Shown in pieces: positions 49,209-61,359 of a stretch of 64,000 nucleotides of DNA. The notes under the pieces were generated by a model. That model was given only the letters and a program-made list of their open reading frames with translations, was not told where the DNA came from and did no database searches. The position numbers were made by a program, and so were the translations under genes. The DNA comes from Brachypodium distachyon (taxonomy: Eukaryota; Streptophyta; Magnoliopsida; Poales; Poaceae). The first letter of the stretch is position 1. Every line of letters begins with the position of its first letter. Where the stretch lies: assembly GCF_000005505.3 (NCBI RefSeq), contig NC_016132.3, forward strand, positions 6,696,001 to 6,760,000, written 5' to 3'.

Positions 49209-49601
49209 CTAGAGAAATGGCAGCACTAAGTGTACATGAAAGCTTCTGAACTCAGCCATTCTGGTCATCTTCAGGTTAAGCTCCTTATTCTTCTTCAGCA
49301 GCACATTCTGAACCTGCTTCTGCTCTTTCACTTCTTCTTCTAGCTCAACCATTCTGGTCATCTTCTCCAACTCTTCTCCAACTCTCGTGAGGAAATTGCA
49401 TCGTCTTCCTTGCCGGTGAAGCCACTTCGGCCAGCCATCGGCGGCGTCCAACCAGCCACAAGAAAGGCGGCGGCGAGGGAGAGACGGCGAGACGGCGAGA
49501 GAAAGGGCTTCGGGGGCGAGCCCTTGGACGGCGGCGGCGGCACCCACTCGAACGGCGGCGGCGCCTTCAGAAACACACCGGCCAGCAAATTTTGGGACCA
49601 A
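49209..49601 (-). CDS. Possible second MULE protein, coiled-coil (uncertain)
   Basis: 130-codon frame convergent with the transposase and inside the element. The C-terminal half has a charged heptad-like stretch (VELEEEVKEQKQ, LLKKNKELNLKMTRM) consistent with a coiled coil; the N-terminal half is low-complexity Ala/Arg. No known domain seen. MuDR of maize also carries a second convergent gene, but sequence kinship cannot be judged. Could be non-coding. Confidence 0.3.
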   Translation of the reverse strand: MVPKFAGRCVSEGAAAVRVGAAAAVQGLAPEALSLAVSPSLPRRRLSCGWLDAADGWPKWLHRQGRRCNFLTRVGEELEKMTRMVELEEEVKEQKQVQNVLLKKNKELNLKMTRMAEFRSFHVHLVLPFL

Positions 49602-49622
49602 GGGTTAGGGATTTCAGCATGT

Positions 49623-49866
49623 ACCAGAGTCTGAAGCCGATTCTTTCTAGGGGGGTTATTGCAAGATTCCATAACACAAAACTTTGTGAAAAGGACCCTG
49701 CGTAGCCACGTCGGACGCCAGCGTGGCATAGTTAGCCCTGAAATCGTCAATTTGGACTAATCTGACCCCGCGTGCCAAGTTTAAGGTGTCGTTTTTCTAA
49801 TCCACAAGATTATGGATCAAAGTGAACATGGCTGCCAAGTTAATGGATCTCCGATGCAATTTCCTC
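49623..49866 (-). repeat. Right terminal inverted repeat of the MULE
   Basis: Reverse complement of 44256-44500 with few mismatches. Confidence 0.9.
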
Positions 49867-50202
49867 GAATTGTAATGTGATGTACCACATGATCTTGTAC
49901 AAGTATAAATAGGGGTGCTCCCCACCTCATAGGTGTACTACAAGCAGCACAAGAAGTAGTGTACCACATTAAGAAAAGTGTGAGCTAACAAGAAATAGTA
50001 CTATAGTTGTGTAGTAACAAGGTAGCCACTAAAGGAGTGTTGTACCAATATTATGAGAGTAAATAAAGTTTTGGGTTCCCTTCCAGTGCGTGTGGTATCC
50101 CAAGTAGCGTAGGTGTGCAAAGGTCCTAAGAGTGGGTGTTAGGGTCCACGTCCGTAAATTCCTTTGTGGGAATGAATCGTTTTACTTTACTTTTCTGCAT
50201 AT

Positions 50203-50290
50203 ACTACTCTGTCCAATCCTAAATTATTCTTGTGTTGTTTTAGTGCAAATTTTAACTAAAAATGACAATAATTTAGGGTTGGAGGGAGTA
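50203..50290. mobile_element. Stowaway-like MITE
   Basis: Left ACTCTGTCCAATCCTAAATT, right AATTTAGGGTTGGAGGGAG; about 88 bp. Confidence 0.6.
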
Positions 50291-52996
50291 GATTTTTTGG
50301 GTAAGACGTGCATATACTTGATCAGGGGAGCTGAGTGTCGTTGTCCCGATTGATATGTATCAACGGATTCGTGGTCTTAGCTACATTCTCTCGCTGCTAG
50401 TGCTGTCGTTAATCGTTGTACTGGTTATACCGTTATAGTATCAATCAGGACTATATGGATCATTTATTCCATTCTTTAGTGGCACACGTCCTTTATGCGC
50501 TCCTTAATCCATCGGTGATGTTGCTGGTCACGACCGTCGTCAATTCTCGTTGTTTTTAAGCGTGCTAAAGCTAGCCAGGGCTTTTGACAGTTTTAATATC
50601 CAGCGCCAAGGCTTTAAAGCAAAGCACGACAGTCAGCAGCCCAGGCTAGTTTATAGATTGGCGAGCTAGTTGTATTCCCATTACCTCCCGTGCCTTTTTT
50701 TCATGTTTTCCTCAAAGTTTTATTTTACTTGCAAACATAAAAGCACCTGACGAGATCATGTGTCATGGCTGATTTCTCAGTTCTAAGTGCAAAGAAGAGT
50801 GACAGTATACGAGAAAGCGATGATGAGGAACTACAACCACGCCGTTTTGATTCTAAAGAAAAAAGGCAGCAATCTATCATGCCGTTTTCATGTAGAAGTT
50901 AGGTGTACACCGTGAAGCTCAGATAAGATTCGAACAGTTCTCCAAATGTGCAGGCAGAATGAAGTGGCAGATTTTCGTGGGCCAGCATATCACTTGCTCT
51001 GTTGTTCGATGCAGCCTGTGATCGGAGCAGTTTCGGTTCTTGTGATTGCTACAAGCCTGGAGATTTGAGGGGCAGGGAATAAAGGCACGAAGCTTCCTCT
51101 CCTTTTCCAGCGACATGATCAGCGTAGGGCGGTGGATAGAGCGAGCGAGAGGTGCTCCTTTCTCCAACAGACGGCAGCGCCTCGATAATGATCGAATCAT
51201 ATCTCATATTCTTAAGTGGCAAATAAGAGCTAGGCCCAATCTTTTTTTTTAGTCAGAAAATGTGAACTTGTGCGACGAGTCCACACATTTTTCTCAGATT
51301 GTGTCGAATCTACGCACGGAGCAGCTTAGCAGCAGCACATGCATGGTTTCCTCTTATATAAAAAATGCTGGAGCCTATGACTGCATGCAATGCGCTTTAC
51401 CAGTTTACTGGAGCATTTTGTTCGTTACATGTTTGGAACATATCCCGCTGGATTAAGGATTCTATGCTGGATTAGTTTAATTTCCATTTTTCCAATCCAT
51501 TTTAGGTTAATCGTGCTCGACCTGCGCATTTTTTGGCGACGACGTATACAAGCGGCGCCCGCATGAGCCATCTTTCCAGCCGAACATGCATCCTGAAACG
51601 ACGAAGGACTGGAGCGTGTCGCGAGTTCTCCCAAGGAGAAAGATACATGGCCAACCCACCAAAACCAAGCTCAAATTGGTGCCTAGATCGCGCTTTGATT
51701 ACTACTAAATCGTCACGGGCGGCTGACGGAAAAGCAAGTAAGAGCATTGCGCCCTGATATCTGTACTAATTGCCATGTTCAGTATAGCCGGAACTTAATT
51801 AGGCTTTTGTACTTGCAGAGCACTTTTTTTCTTCTTCCGCGTTCTATTCTCTTCCAACTGCAGTTCGACCTGCTGCTGTACGCAACTTTGCATCACAGCA
51901 TCGTATTATTCATCATACATGCATGTGCGGCAGAATCCAAGTCGTTGAGAGGTGCAAACATTCTCGCAAACATCGCCATCGCTCGTTCCATTTCACCGCT
52001 GGAGAAAGAAGGAGGAGACTCGGGAGAACCCAACCCATGTGCCCGGAATCTAACGTGCGAGCCACCCGGGCGTACATGCCACGTCACGCTGCCGACCGTG
52101 GCAGGCGCTGCCGGTTACCGGAACCGATCGATGAAGCATCGATCCGTCGGTCGGCAGTTACCCGTCTCGCGTGCTTCCGTCCACCTGGCTTTCTGGCCGT
52201 ACGGGATTATTGCCGAATATTCTAATAGACACAGTTAATCAAGCGTAGTACTAGCCATCTTCTGCAACGAAAATGTGCTGTGTGGTGACGGCGACGACAA
52301 GCAGATTCGTTGGGGACGTGTAAGTTAATCTGTGCGCGGATAATTTAACGGAGATACTACCGGCTGGCGGCAACTCGAAAGCGATTTGGTGTTGGGGAAT
52401 CCATCAACATAATGACGAGTGCTGACCCCGGCGTGCTGTTGTCTGTACTCCTATCAGTTGAGTAGTTGGAGTACTAGCAGTAGTACATTGTTGCGCTCAA
52501 GTTGCGATATCGAGAGGCCGGACTGTTGTGTATAATACGTGACTGTACTGAAACGATGACCTGAGTTAGCATAATTGCCACGGGTTCAATGATACAGTAA
52601 GTACAGTAAAGATAAACGATCCATCCTTTGCGACATGCAATTATTGCCGAGATTTGCAAGGAATGTAACATCGGACAACAGCAGTAAAAAGACGAACACG
52701 TACGGTACCTACCGTGGGGACCATTGGATCAGGCAGCAGTACGTGTTGCCTTGCGCCGAAGCTACCTGTAGCATGATTCGACTCGCCCGCAGCGTGCACC
52801 GGCATGGAGCCATGGACCAGTGCGGTCCTGCAGCCCCGGCCCCCGGTGGCCTTGAAGGCTTGAACAGATCTTGGCCACGCGTCGTGCAGAAACCGGGGCA
52901 TGCACGTACGGTGAAGCGCTTGAACCGTACGTGTCGACCTGCGGGGTATAATATTAGTAGCTGTGGAAACTGGTCGGATACAGCAACTTAAGCGGG

Positions 52997-53112
52997 TACT
53001 TCTTTCGTTTTATAATTCTTGTCGCAGTAATTCATGTATGTAGACGTTTTTTAAAATAGATACATTTATTTTTGAGCAAATTTGAGATAAAAATTATGAA
53101 ACGGAGGAAGTA
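52997..53112. mobile_element. Stowaway-like MITE
   Basis: Left ACTTCTTTCGTTTTATAATT and right AATTATGAAACGGAGGAAGT are near-perfect inverted ends; about 116 bp. Confidence 0.75.
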
Positions 53113-54053
53113 TTTCAGAGTTGAGATGTTATTTTTGATGGCGAAATTTGACAGCCACAAAAATTAACCCGTAGTATTTTTAAAATATAGTCAAATGCCT
53201 TTACGTACATCGTACTCCTATAAGCACAGGGGCTCCCCCTGTTAAACTCTCTTTAGAGCAAAGGAAACATGGTTAATGAGCGGAATCTAGCTTACAAAAA
53301 AAACCATCTATTTTGCCCGGTCTCTGTTGTTCGGCCACTGTATGAGCATTGAGACTGAGCCAGTGGATCTTTAGTTGATGAAAAATTAAGTTTGGCCTGG
53401 ACATATACTGTTTTCCCCTAATGAACTAAATGCGGAGGGATCTACCATTTATACCGACAGAGAATCTGTGGTTGAGTTTGCGCAAAGAAGAAAAATGAAT
53501 TTGAGGGTTGAGCTGATGCTCAGAAGAGTAGAAACCAGCTCAGATTATCCACCGACAGAACCTTGGACGGATGAATTTGAACTTTGACCGCAAAGGAAGC
53601 ATCCGGCTCCACACCCCAGAGACCCAAACCCAAAGCAGAACAAAGGCTCTCTTCCGTTAAAACGCGTGTAGCACTAGAATCCAGAGCCCAACGAAACAGG
53701 TCAACCGGCAGTCTCCCCGAGGTTTGTTTTTCTACTACTGTCGATTTCGGTTCTCCCTCGCCGAAGAATTCCCCTTCCGAAACAAAGCCCCGCTTAAAAA
53801 AATCGGACAGCTTCCATCCACTCCCCCACTCTCCTGGGCAGTAGTGCGTGCTCTGCTCGGGCTCAGCTCAGCTACCCACTTGCTTCCCTTCTCCTTCTTC
53901 CCCGTCAATCTCCATCTCAATAAGAGCACTCGCAGTCGCCGTGGCCAAATGCCGACGCCGATGTCGCTGTCCTTCGCCAGCTCGCTCTGACAAGCCTCGC
54001 GGAGCACCCAGCCAAGAAAGAACCCGCGCCCGCCGCCGCATCCCAGAACGGCC

Positions 54054-57000
54054 ATGGGCGCCTTCCTCCCCATCCTGCTGCTCGCCGCCGTCGCTGCCAA
54101 TGCCGGCCTGCTGCTGGCGCAGGCGCTTAACCAGGACGGGCTCTACCTGCTCGACGCCAAGCGCGCGCTGACCGTCCCGGCGGGCGCGCTGGCCGACTGG
54201 AACTCCCGCGACGCCACGCCCTGCAACTGGACGGGCGTCTCCTGCGACGCGGCCGGCGCCGTCACGGGGCTCTCCCTCCCCGGCGCCAACATCAACGGCT
54301 CCTTCCCGGCCGCGCTCTGCCGTGTCCCGCGCCTCCAGTCCCTCGACCTCAGCAACAACTACATCGGCCCGGACATGGCCTCCGAGGCCGTCGCCGGATG
54401 CAAGGCGCTGGCCCGGCTCGACCTGTCCGTGAACTCGCTCGTGGGCACGCTCCCCGGCGCGCTCGCGGGCCTCCCGGAGCTCGTCTACCTGAACCTCGAG
54501 GGGAATAACTTCTCCGGCCCCATCCCGGACTCCTTCGGCCGGTTCCCCAAGCTCGAGTCGCTCTCGCTCGTGTACAACCTGCTGGGCGGCGAGGTGCCCT
54601 CCTTCTTCGGCGCAGTGCCCACGCTCCGGGAGCTCAACCTGTCCTACAACCCCTTCGCGCCGGGCCCCGTGCCGGCCGAGCTCGGCGACCTCGCCGCGCT
54701 GCGCGTGCTCTGGCTCGCCGGCTGCAACCTCGTCGGCCACATCCCGGCTTCTCTCGGCCGGCTCCGCAACCTCACCGACCTCGACCTCTCCACGAACGCG
54801 CTCACGGGGCCGATACCGCCGGAGATTACCGGCCTTGCAAGCGCCGTTCAGATCGAGCTGTACAACAACTCGCTCTCCGGCGCGATCCCCAAGGGGTTCG
54901 GCAAGCTCGCGGAGCTGAGGAGCATCGACATCGCCATGAACCGCCTCGACGGCGCCATCCCGGACGACCTATTCGACGCGCCCAAGCTGGAGACCGTGCA
55001 CCTCTACTCCAACTCGCTCACGGGGCCCGTGCCGGAGTCCGCGGCGAAGGCGCCGTCGCTCGTCGAGCTGCGGCTCTTCACGAACCGGCTCAACGGCACG
55101 CTGCCCTCCGACCTCGGCAAGAACACGCCGCTAGTGTGCCTGGACCTGTCCGACAACTCAATCTCCGGCGAGATCCCGAGGGGGATATGCGACCGCGGCG
55201 AGCTAGAGGAGCTGCTGATGCTCGATAATGCGCTCACCGGGCGCATCCCCGAGGGGCTCGGGCGGTGCCATAGGCTGAGGCGGGTGCGGCTTTCCAACAA
55301 CAGGCTCGACGGCGACGTGCCTGGCGCGGTCTGGGGCCTGCCGCACATCGCGCTGCTCGAGCTCAATGGCAACCGGCTCACCGGGGAGATCTCCCCGGTC
55401 ATCGCCGGCGCGGCTAACCTCTCCAAGCTTGTCATCTCCAATAACAGGCTAAGCGGGAGCATTCCGTCGGAAATTGGATCTGCCGCGAAGCTCTACGAGT
55501 TTTCGGCCGACGGCAACATGCTCTCTGGCCCGCTCCCCTCCTCTCTTGGCAGCCTCGCAGAGCTTGGTCGGCTCGTGCTCCGCAACAACTCGCTGTCTGG
55601 CCAATTGCTCCGAGGATTCCATTCTTGGAAGAAACTTAGTGAGCTCAACCTTGCTGACAATAGCTTTACAGGAGGCATCCCCCCAGAGCTAGGTGATCTG
55701 CCGGTGCTCAATTACCTTGACCTCTCCGGCAACCGTCTTAGCGGCGAAGTACCAATACAACTGGAGAACCTGAAGCTGAATCAGTTCAATGTCTCCAACA
55801 ACCAGCTCAGTGGTCAGCTCCCGCCGCAATATGCAACGGAAGCATACCGCAGCAGCTTCGTGGGTAATCCAGGGCTGTGCGGAGAGATTACCGGCTTGTG
55901 TGCCACCTCACAAGGAAGGACAGGGAACCACTCTGGTTTTGTCTGGATGATGCGCTCAATTTTCATATTTGCAGCTGTTGTTTTGGTTGCCGGCATTGCA
56001 TGGTTCTACTGGAGGTACCGGACCTTCAACAAAGCTAGGCTGAGTGCTGACCGCTCGAAATGGACATTGACATCGTTCCACAAGCTGTCATTCAGCGAGT
56101 ATGACATCCTGGATTGCCTTGATGAAGATAATGTCATTGGCAGTGGGGCATCCGGCAAGGTGTACAAGGCAGTGCTCGGCAACGGTGAGATTGTCGCTGT
56201 GAAGAAGCTGTGGGGTGGGGCACTGAAGAAGGATATGGAGAACAGCGGTGAGGGCTCGGCGGCTGACAACAGCTTTGAGGCTGAGGTGAGGACGCTCGGC
56301 AAGATTCGGCACAAGAACATTGTCAAGCTCTTGTGCTGCTGCACACACAATGACTGCAAGCTGCTGGTGTACGAGTACATGCCCAATGGTAGCCTCGGCG
56401 ATGTGCTGCATAGCAGCAAGGCTGGTTTGCTGGATTGGCCTACGCGGTACAAGGTTGCTCTGGATGCAGCAGAGGGGCTATCGTACCTGCACCAGGACTG
56501 TGTCCCGGCAATAGTCCATAGGGACGTCAAGTCAAACAATATCCTCTTAGATGCAGAATTTGGTGCGTGTGTTGCAGACTTTGGTGTCGCCAAGGTGTTG
56601 GAGGCGACTGACCGAGCCCCCAAATCGATGTCAGTAATCGCTGGCTCGTGTGGTTACATCGCTCCTGGTAAGACTTTCAGATTGTTTTGAGAAGTTCAGT
56701 TTGTCCTCTTATATATATGTGAGACTGATCTAGTTGTTGTTTTTGTTCTGCAGAATATGCTTACACGCTCCGTGTCAATGAGAAGAGCGACATATACAGC
56801 TTCGGTGTGGTACTCCTGGAGCTCGTGACCGGGAAACCGCCGGTTGACCCAGAGTTCGGTGAGAAGGACTTGGTGAAGTGGGTGTGCAGCACAATTGATC
56901 AGAAAGGAGTAGAACCTGTGCTGGACAGCAAGCTTGACATGACCTTCAAGGAAGAGATCAGCAGGGTCCTGAACATTGGCCTCATGTGTGCGAGCTCCCT

Positions 57001-57142
57001 GCCGATCAACCGCCCAGCTATGCGGAGGGTAGTCAAGATGCTACAAGAAGTGCGCGCCGAGGAAAGGCAGAGGCTGGAGAAGGACGGCAAGCTGTCGCCG
57101 TACTACTACGAGGACAGCTCTGATCAAGGGAGCAGTGTCTAA
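54054..57142 (+). CDS. LRR receptor-like kinase, HAESA-like (HSL1 type)
   Basis: Plasma-membrane receptor kinase of LRR subfamily XI, which includes IDA-type and CLE-type peptide receptors (known); its ligand is not evident here. Exons 54054-56667 and 56754-57142 (phase 1 intron) give 1,000 aa. Seen: a signal peptide (about 1-22), an LRR N-cap with a Cys pair (CNWTGVSC), about 20 LRRs of the LxxLxLSxNxLxGxIP type, a Cys pair after the LRRs (GLCGEITGLC), a transmembrane helix at about 635-655 (SIFIFAAVVLVAGIAWFYW), then a Ser/Thr kinase: GSGASGKV 696-703, Lys717, HRD 822-824 (RD type), DFG 842-844, and GSCGYIAPEYAYT across the splice. All key catalytic residues are present. The single intron inside the activation segment matches the position I recall for HAESA-clade genes. 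Confidence 0.95.
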
Positions 57143-58763
57143 GGTAACCGCAAAAGATAACACAGCAGCGCCCTTCTGTGACTTACCGAGCTGTAGGTAG
57201 GAAGGTTCAAATTCCAATTATGGCCGATTTACGCCGAAGTTCTTCAAATCGGGTAGATCTAGAGTGCTGATTTTGACTGCTTGCTGCCTACGCCTCCAGC
57301 ACCCAATGTAACTTTGGAGCTACTATGTTGTTCAGTCATCCAGCGATGGAGGACAGGTGGGCTAGTTAGGGTATAGCTAGTGGGGCTGCTCTTGGTTGCG
57401 CTAGCTGTCTGTGGGCCGCGCCATTGATTCCGGTAGGGCAGATGGCTCGTCTAATCTTCAGAAAAAGTCTCTGAAGGGAATCAAATTGTAGGTGTGTAAT
57501 TAGTACTCTGCTACTTTCGCTTTCTCTTGATGGAGATGAAACATTTGATACATGTTCATGGCCCATGTATGGGTTGTTGCATTGACTATCTCCAGTAGAT
57601 GGGATTGAACTGGATACAGATTGGTGAAATTATCAGATGTATCTTTAGTACTACGTACTACCAAGTGTTCAGTAGCAGTAGTATGATTCTTGTACTTGTT
57701 GGTTTCTGTACCATTATCATCTCTTCCAGTCCACCACAAATGATTGCACGGCATATCTGTATTGGTGCGCTAACTGTCGATGAATTTATCTTTTGTGGCG
57801 TCTCTATCAGAATCTTGCTGTGTTTCCTGTACCTACACCGCACGGCACAGTTCCGCTCGGCAAGTTGTTGGAGGCTTCGAGCCAGTTTGGCGCCATGTCT
57901 ATTTTTGTTTTTGTTTTTCTGAAGAAGAAACAAACCAAGTTATTTTTGTGTAAGCTCTCAATTAATTGGTGTTGTCGGCTGGGTACGGGAGAAGACAGTG
58001 GCACGTAGCGAGGGATTGTTTAGTGGATTGCAATTTTTCGAAAAGGGTGAGTTTAGTGGATTGGCGTCTGTCATCTCTTCCGGTCCTTGCATTACATCGT
58101 CTTCGTTTCTGAGTTGCGAAAGTTTTGGAGTTTGGAATGGTTTGCGGATTACAATCTGCGTCTCGTTTGTATCAATCAGGCCGCATGCAGGTGGATTAAT
58201 TTGCCTGCCACGCGTTCCACACACTAGGCTGTCCTTGGGTTCAGAAACAATGGAAACGAGGTCGTTGTGGTTGCATCTCGTTTGTGTCAATCAGCTTGGG
58301 CTTGACTCATGCATCGAGTTAGCGCATCAAATGAGTCCGTTTTCTCTAATTCCTGTTCCAAATTGCACGGCTTGCAGATCGATGGGCCAAAAATTACGAT
58401 GAAACTTACCCGCAAAAAAGAAAACGATGAAACTGCATACCGCACCCTTTGACATAGGATTTTGGTGTCCCCGATCTTCCTTTTGCCAGGGTGGGGGTCT
58501 TTAGATCCTTCTTCAGAAATGAACAGAGGAGAAGGCCAACTTATGACATATCTCAAATTTTGCTAGACAACAATGAAATAAAATTTTACAATAGTAGAAG
58601 TATGTAACAACAGCCAAAGCAGTAATCGTCTCTTGAAAAATAAAATAAAAATAGTCCAAGCACATTAAAAAAGCATATTCCGTTCAGAATTATGCCTAAT
58701 TGGTCGATGAAACTTTACCGATATGCTCTTTTAGCTTCATCTCTAATATTAGATTACATTCTT

Positions 58764-58840
58764 CTACTCTCTCCGGCTGAAATTACTTGTCTCAGATTTA
58801 GTACAAAATCAATGACAAGTAGTTCCGGCCACAGGGAGTA
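58764..58840. mobile_element. Stowaway-like MITE
   Basis: Short (77 bp) element with imperfect inverted ends ACTCTCTCCGGCTGAAATTA and ACAAGTAGTTCCGGCCACAG, flanked by TA. Confidence 0.5.
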
Positions 58841-60476
58841 CTTGCTTTCAAAGCCCGGGATCAACAGCAATACCATCCATATTAAGCTCATCTTTTGTGC
58901 TAAGCACTGGCATTACCAGAGCCATCTAATTTTGGATGGAATCTCAAAGTCAAGCCAGCACAGTCTCTTAAAAGTGTTCATAGGTATAAAGCGTGCGTGT
59001 AAGTGCATGTTCGTGAGCAACGTAAGGCCTAACGGAGTAACGGGATCGATCAATCACGACCGACGGACCGAGCCATCTCTTTTTTAGAGGAATCAAAAGT
59101 TCAGAACTGTTAGCGTTGGCGCTGGGCTGGGCAGTTTGCATATTTGGGCAGCCGGCCAGGAGCTTTCTGGAATTAGTTCTATGGGCTGAAATATTTCTTA
59201 TATCCTGTGTTATTTACATGGGCTGGATCCGTGTTACAGCCAGTCTAGCACGGGCCTTATGCACGCAGAATTGTGTTATGCACGCACTGTGCGTGCATGT
59301 AGAGAGAGGGCATGGGCGCCACGGCAGAGAGAGGAAATTAGGGTTAGGGATTGTTTCGATTTGAGGGATTTTTTCGCCGATTTGGGGAAGCTCGGAATGG
59401 ATTTTAACCAGAGTGGTGATTTTGCAAAAAAAACAAACCTGTGAAAATCAAGTAACAGTAGGCTGTCCTGGCCGAAGCCGACTTGGCAGCCACGTGGCGT
59501 GTTTAAAAACCGCTAAATCGTTTTTAAATAAAGTAACACAATAATCCCAGTTTAGTGGTTTAAGTGTGTGTTTCATGAGTTTATGGACTAAAGTGTTTTT
59601 TTTTCAAGTTCGCTAGTGGTCTATTTACTCTTGTTTCATCACCTACCGACCATTTTACTCCTTGAAAAAAGAATCATTTCTGCATTTAGTATATATTGGG
59701 TGTATGATGCGTTTGCCATACACAGATTTTGTGCCCGCTGTAAATAAAAACCTATAAAAACCAAAACACGGACCGTTCTGGGAAAAAAAGAAACACGGAT
59801 CTTGTGGTTGATTAAATTGGCCACCGCCGCTTGAGATGGCAGCCTGACAGGCCCAGCAGAGAAATACCGTAACTCCGTAAGTTCGACTGCAGAAGACGTT
59901 GACGCGTGTGGAGTGGAGCGTGCCACCATCAAGTGGAACGACATGAAAAAACATCGCCGCACTGGTTTCTTGGCACTCGGCACGTATCAAATCGTGCCGG
60001 TGACCACCATTCCACCAACAGTACCCGCCGGCTATCACGTGGCTGCTCTTTCGGATCAGGCTGCGGTTTGTTCGCTCCGCAAAGACAGCGTTCAAACGAA
60101 TGCCTGCCTGCACGGTGCGGAATTGCGGATGCACAAGCACAGCACATGCCAAAGCCTTTCAAACTCGATCTCGGGACATGCTGTCAAAGGCTCGCTCCTT
60201 CCTTTTCCATGCGTGATTCTACTGCTCCACCTTCTGCACAGCGGCTGCAAAGTGGAGTACTAGCAAAAACTGCAAAAGCAAAGCCCCCCTGTTCCCCTGT
60301 CACCAATTGCCCAGACGCAGCTGCGCCTCTTCCGCTATCGAGTCAAACCCGGAACCACGCCGCAAGGGGGCACGGGCCAGGGGGCGTCACATGGCTACCA
60401 GACCGGCGGTGACGCACGCCGTTGCCAAGGTCGGGATCGCCGGAACTTGAAGCCGGAGTAAAGGAAATCATTTTAA

Positions 60477-60565
60477 GCAGCTGGTGATCATGGATGGGAT
60501 GAAGAGGTACATTATTAAGCAGAATGTCTGGCTACCAAGACAGCTCATCCATGATCATCAGCTCC
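60477..60565 (+). ncRNA. miRNA-precursor-like foldback (candidate)
   Basis: Arms 60477-60498 (GCAGCTGGTGATCATGGATG..) and 60544-60565 are inverted copies matching 19 of 22 bases, with two of the differences G:U-compatible on the plus strand. The 45-nt loop makes a hairpin of a size seen for plant pre-miRNAs. I do not recognise the mature sequence. Could be a remnant palindrome. Confidence 0.3.
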
Positions 60566-61359
60566 TTGTAGCACTGCCGTGACACCACAGCCTCCGGCTT
60601 CTTTCTTTGGAAGCTTTGTGCGTGCAGCTTAGTGCACCGTGGTGTCGGGGGCTATCGCCTCCGGGCAACGCGGCACTATACGGATACGCATGGGCGGACC
60701 GAGAAGAAAAAAATCAGAGGGGGCAATTCATGGGCTGGGGCAATTTATGGGCTTGAGTGGGGTCAAATTCATGGACTTTGTAGCATGGGCCTAGCTACTA
60801 ATGGGCCAGAAAATGAGTGGGGACAGTTTCCCCCACGGGCTTCAACGTGGGTCTGCCCATGCGCATGCGTGTTATTGTGGTCGAGCTTCTTCGTGTGATC
60901 TTCAGTATGTAGTTGTGCATGATGAAGTTGGACCGAGAGATGGCAGCGGCAGTTCTGTCGAGAAAAGCAGAATGGTAGCAGCGATGACGTCGACGGTATT
61001 GAGTCCGGGCGCCTGATTGGCCCAAGGTCTTTCGTGACGGCGGGTACATGTTCGAAAAATGCGGGTACACGATGAATGCTGGACTCAACAATGTTGCCGG
61101 GATAAGAAGTGAAGTGATGCCCCTCATTGCCACGCGGGCACTTTCCTTTGCCACGCAGGCTCCGAGGAGTGGTTCCTAGTGTTAGTTTTGGTGTCAATTT
61201 AGGCTCAACTATCGAGCTGCAGGTGCAGCCAAAACCACTGGGTTTTTTTAGAAGAAAAATTTTGGTGGAAAGATCACGTGGCTTAAACGTCGTAATTTAC
61301 TTAGCTTCCCCTCAACCCCGACACATTGTTTCGGTAAATTGCGTACAACCATCGTATTT

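Larger units (their letters stand above)
44256..49866 (+). mobile_element. Complete Mutator-like element (MULE)
   Basis: 5,611 bp, bounded by long terminal inverted repeats: 44256-44500 and 49623-49866 (outer ends GAGGAAATTGCATCGGAGAT and its complement). Flanking bases are GAATTGTAG (44247-44255) and GAATTGTAA (49867-49875), a 9-bp target duplication with one mismatch, as expected for Mutator transposition. Inside is a mudrA-type transposase gene on the plus strand and a minus-strand open frame near the right end. High TIR identity suggests a fairly young insertion. Confidence 0.9.
43957..50115 (+). mobile_element. LTR-like sequence (probable solo LTR) interrupted by the Mutator-like element
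   Basis: Host sequence on both sides of the MULE: 43957-44255 (starts TGTTGAGAAATAG) and 49876 to about 50115. The right part has a TATA box (TATAAATA, 49904-49911) and a polyadenylation signal (AATAAA, 50062-50067), the order expected in U3-R of an LTR. Left part contains a diverged tandem pair of about 60 bp (43958-44017, 44018-44078). Neither gag/pol nor a second LTR is in the window, and I cannot define the 5-bp target duplication, so ends are approximate. Confidence 0.45.
50116..54053. other. Spacer, two MITEs and the LRR-kinase 5' region
   Basis: No gene recognised in 50300-53500. 53590-54053 is CT/GC-rich and probably the 5' UTR and promoter of the receptor kinase. Confidence 0.45.
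57143..61359. other. 3' region of the receptor kinase and non-genic spacer
   Basis: No gene recognised. 59450-59630 contains a phrase resembling degenerate Mutator-type inverted-repeat ends (GGCAGCCACGTGGCG), with no partner found. A foldback is listed at 60477-60565 and a MITE at 58764-58840. Confidence 0.45.

Noticed and set aside
53868..54740. 290-codon minus-strand frame
   Set aside because: Antisense shadow of the LRR receptor kinase N-terminus.
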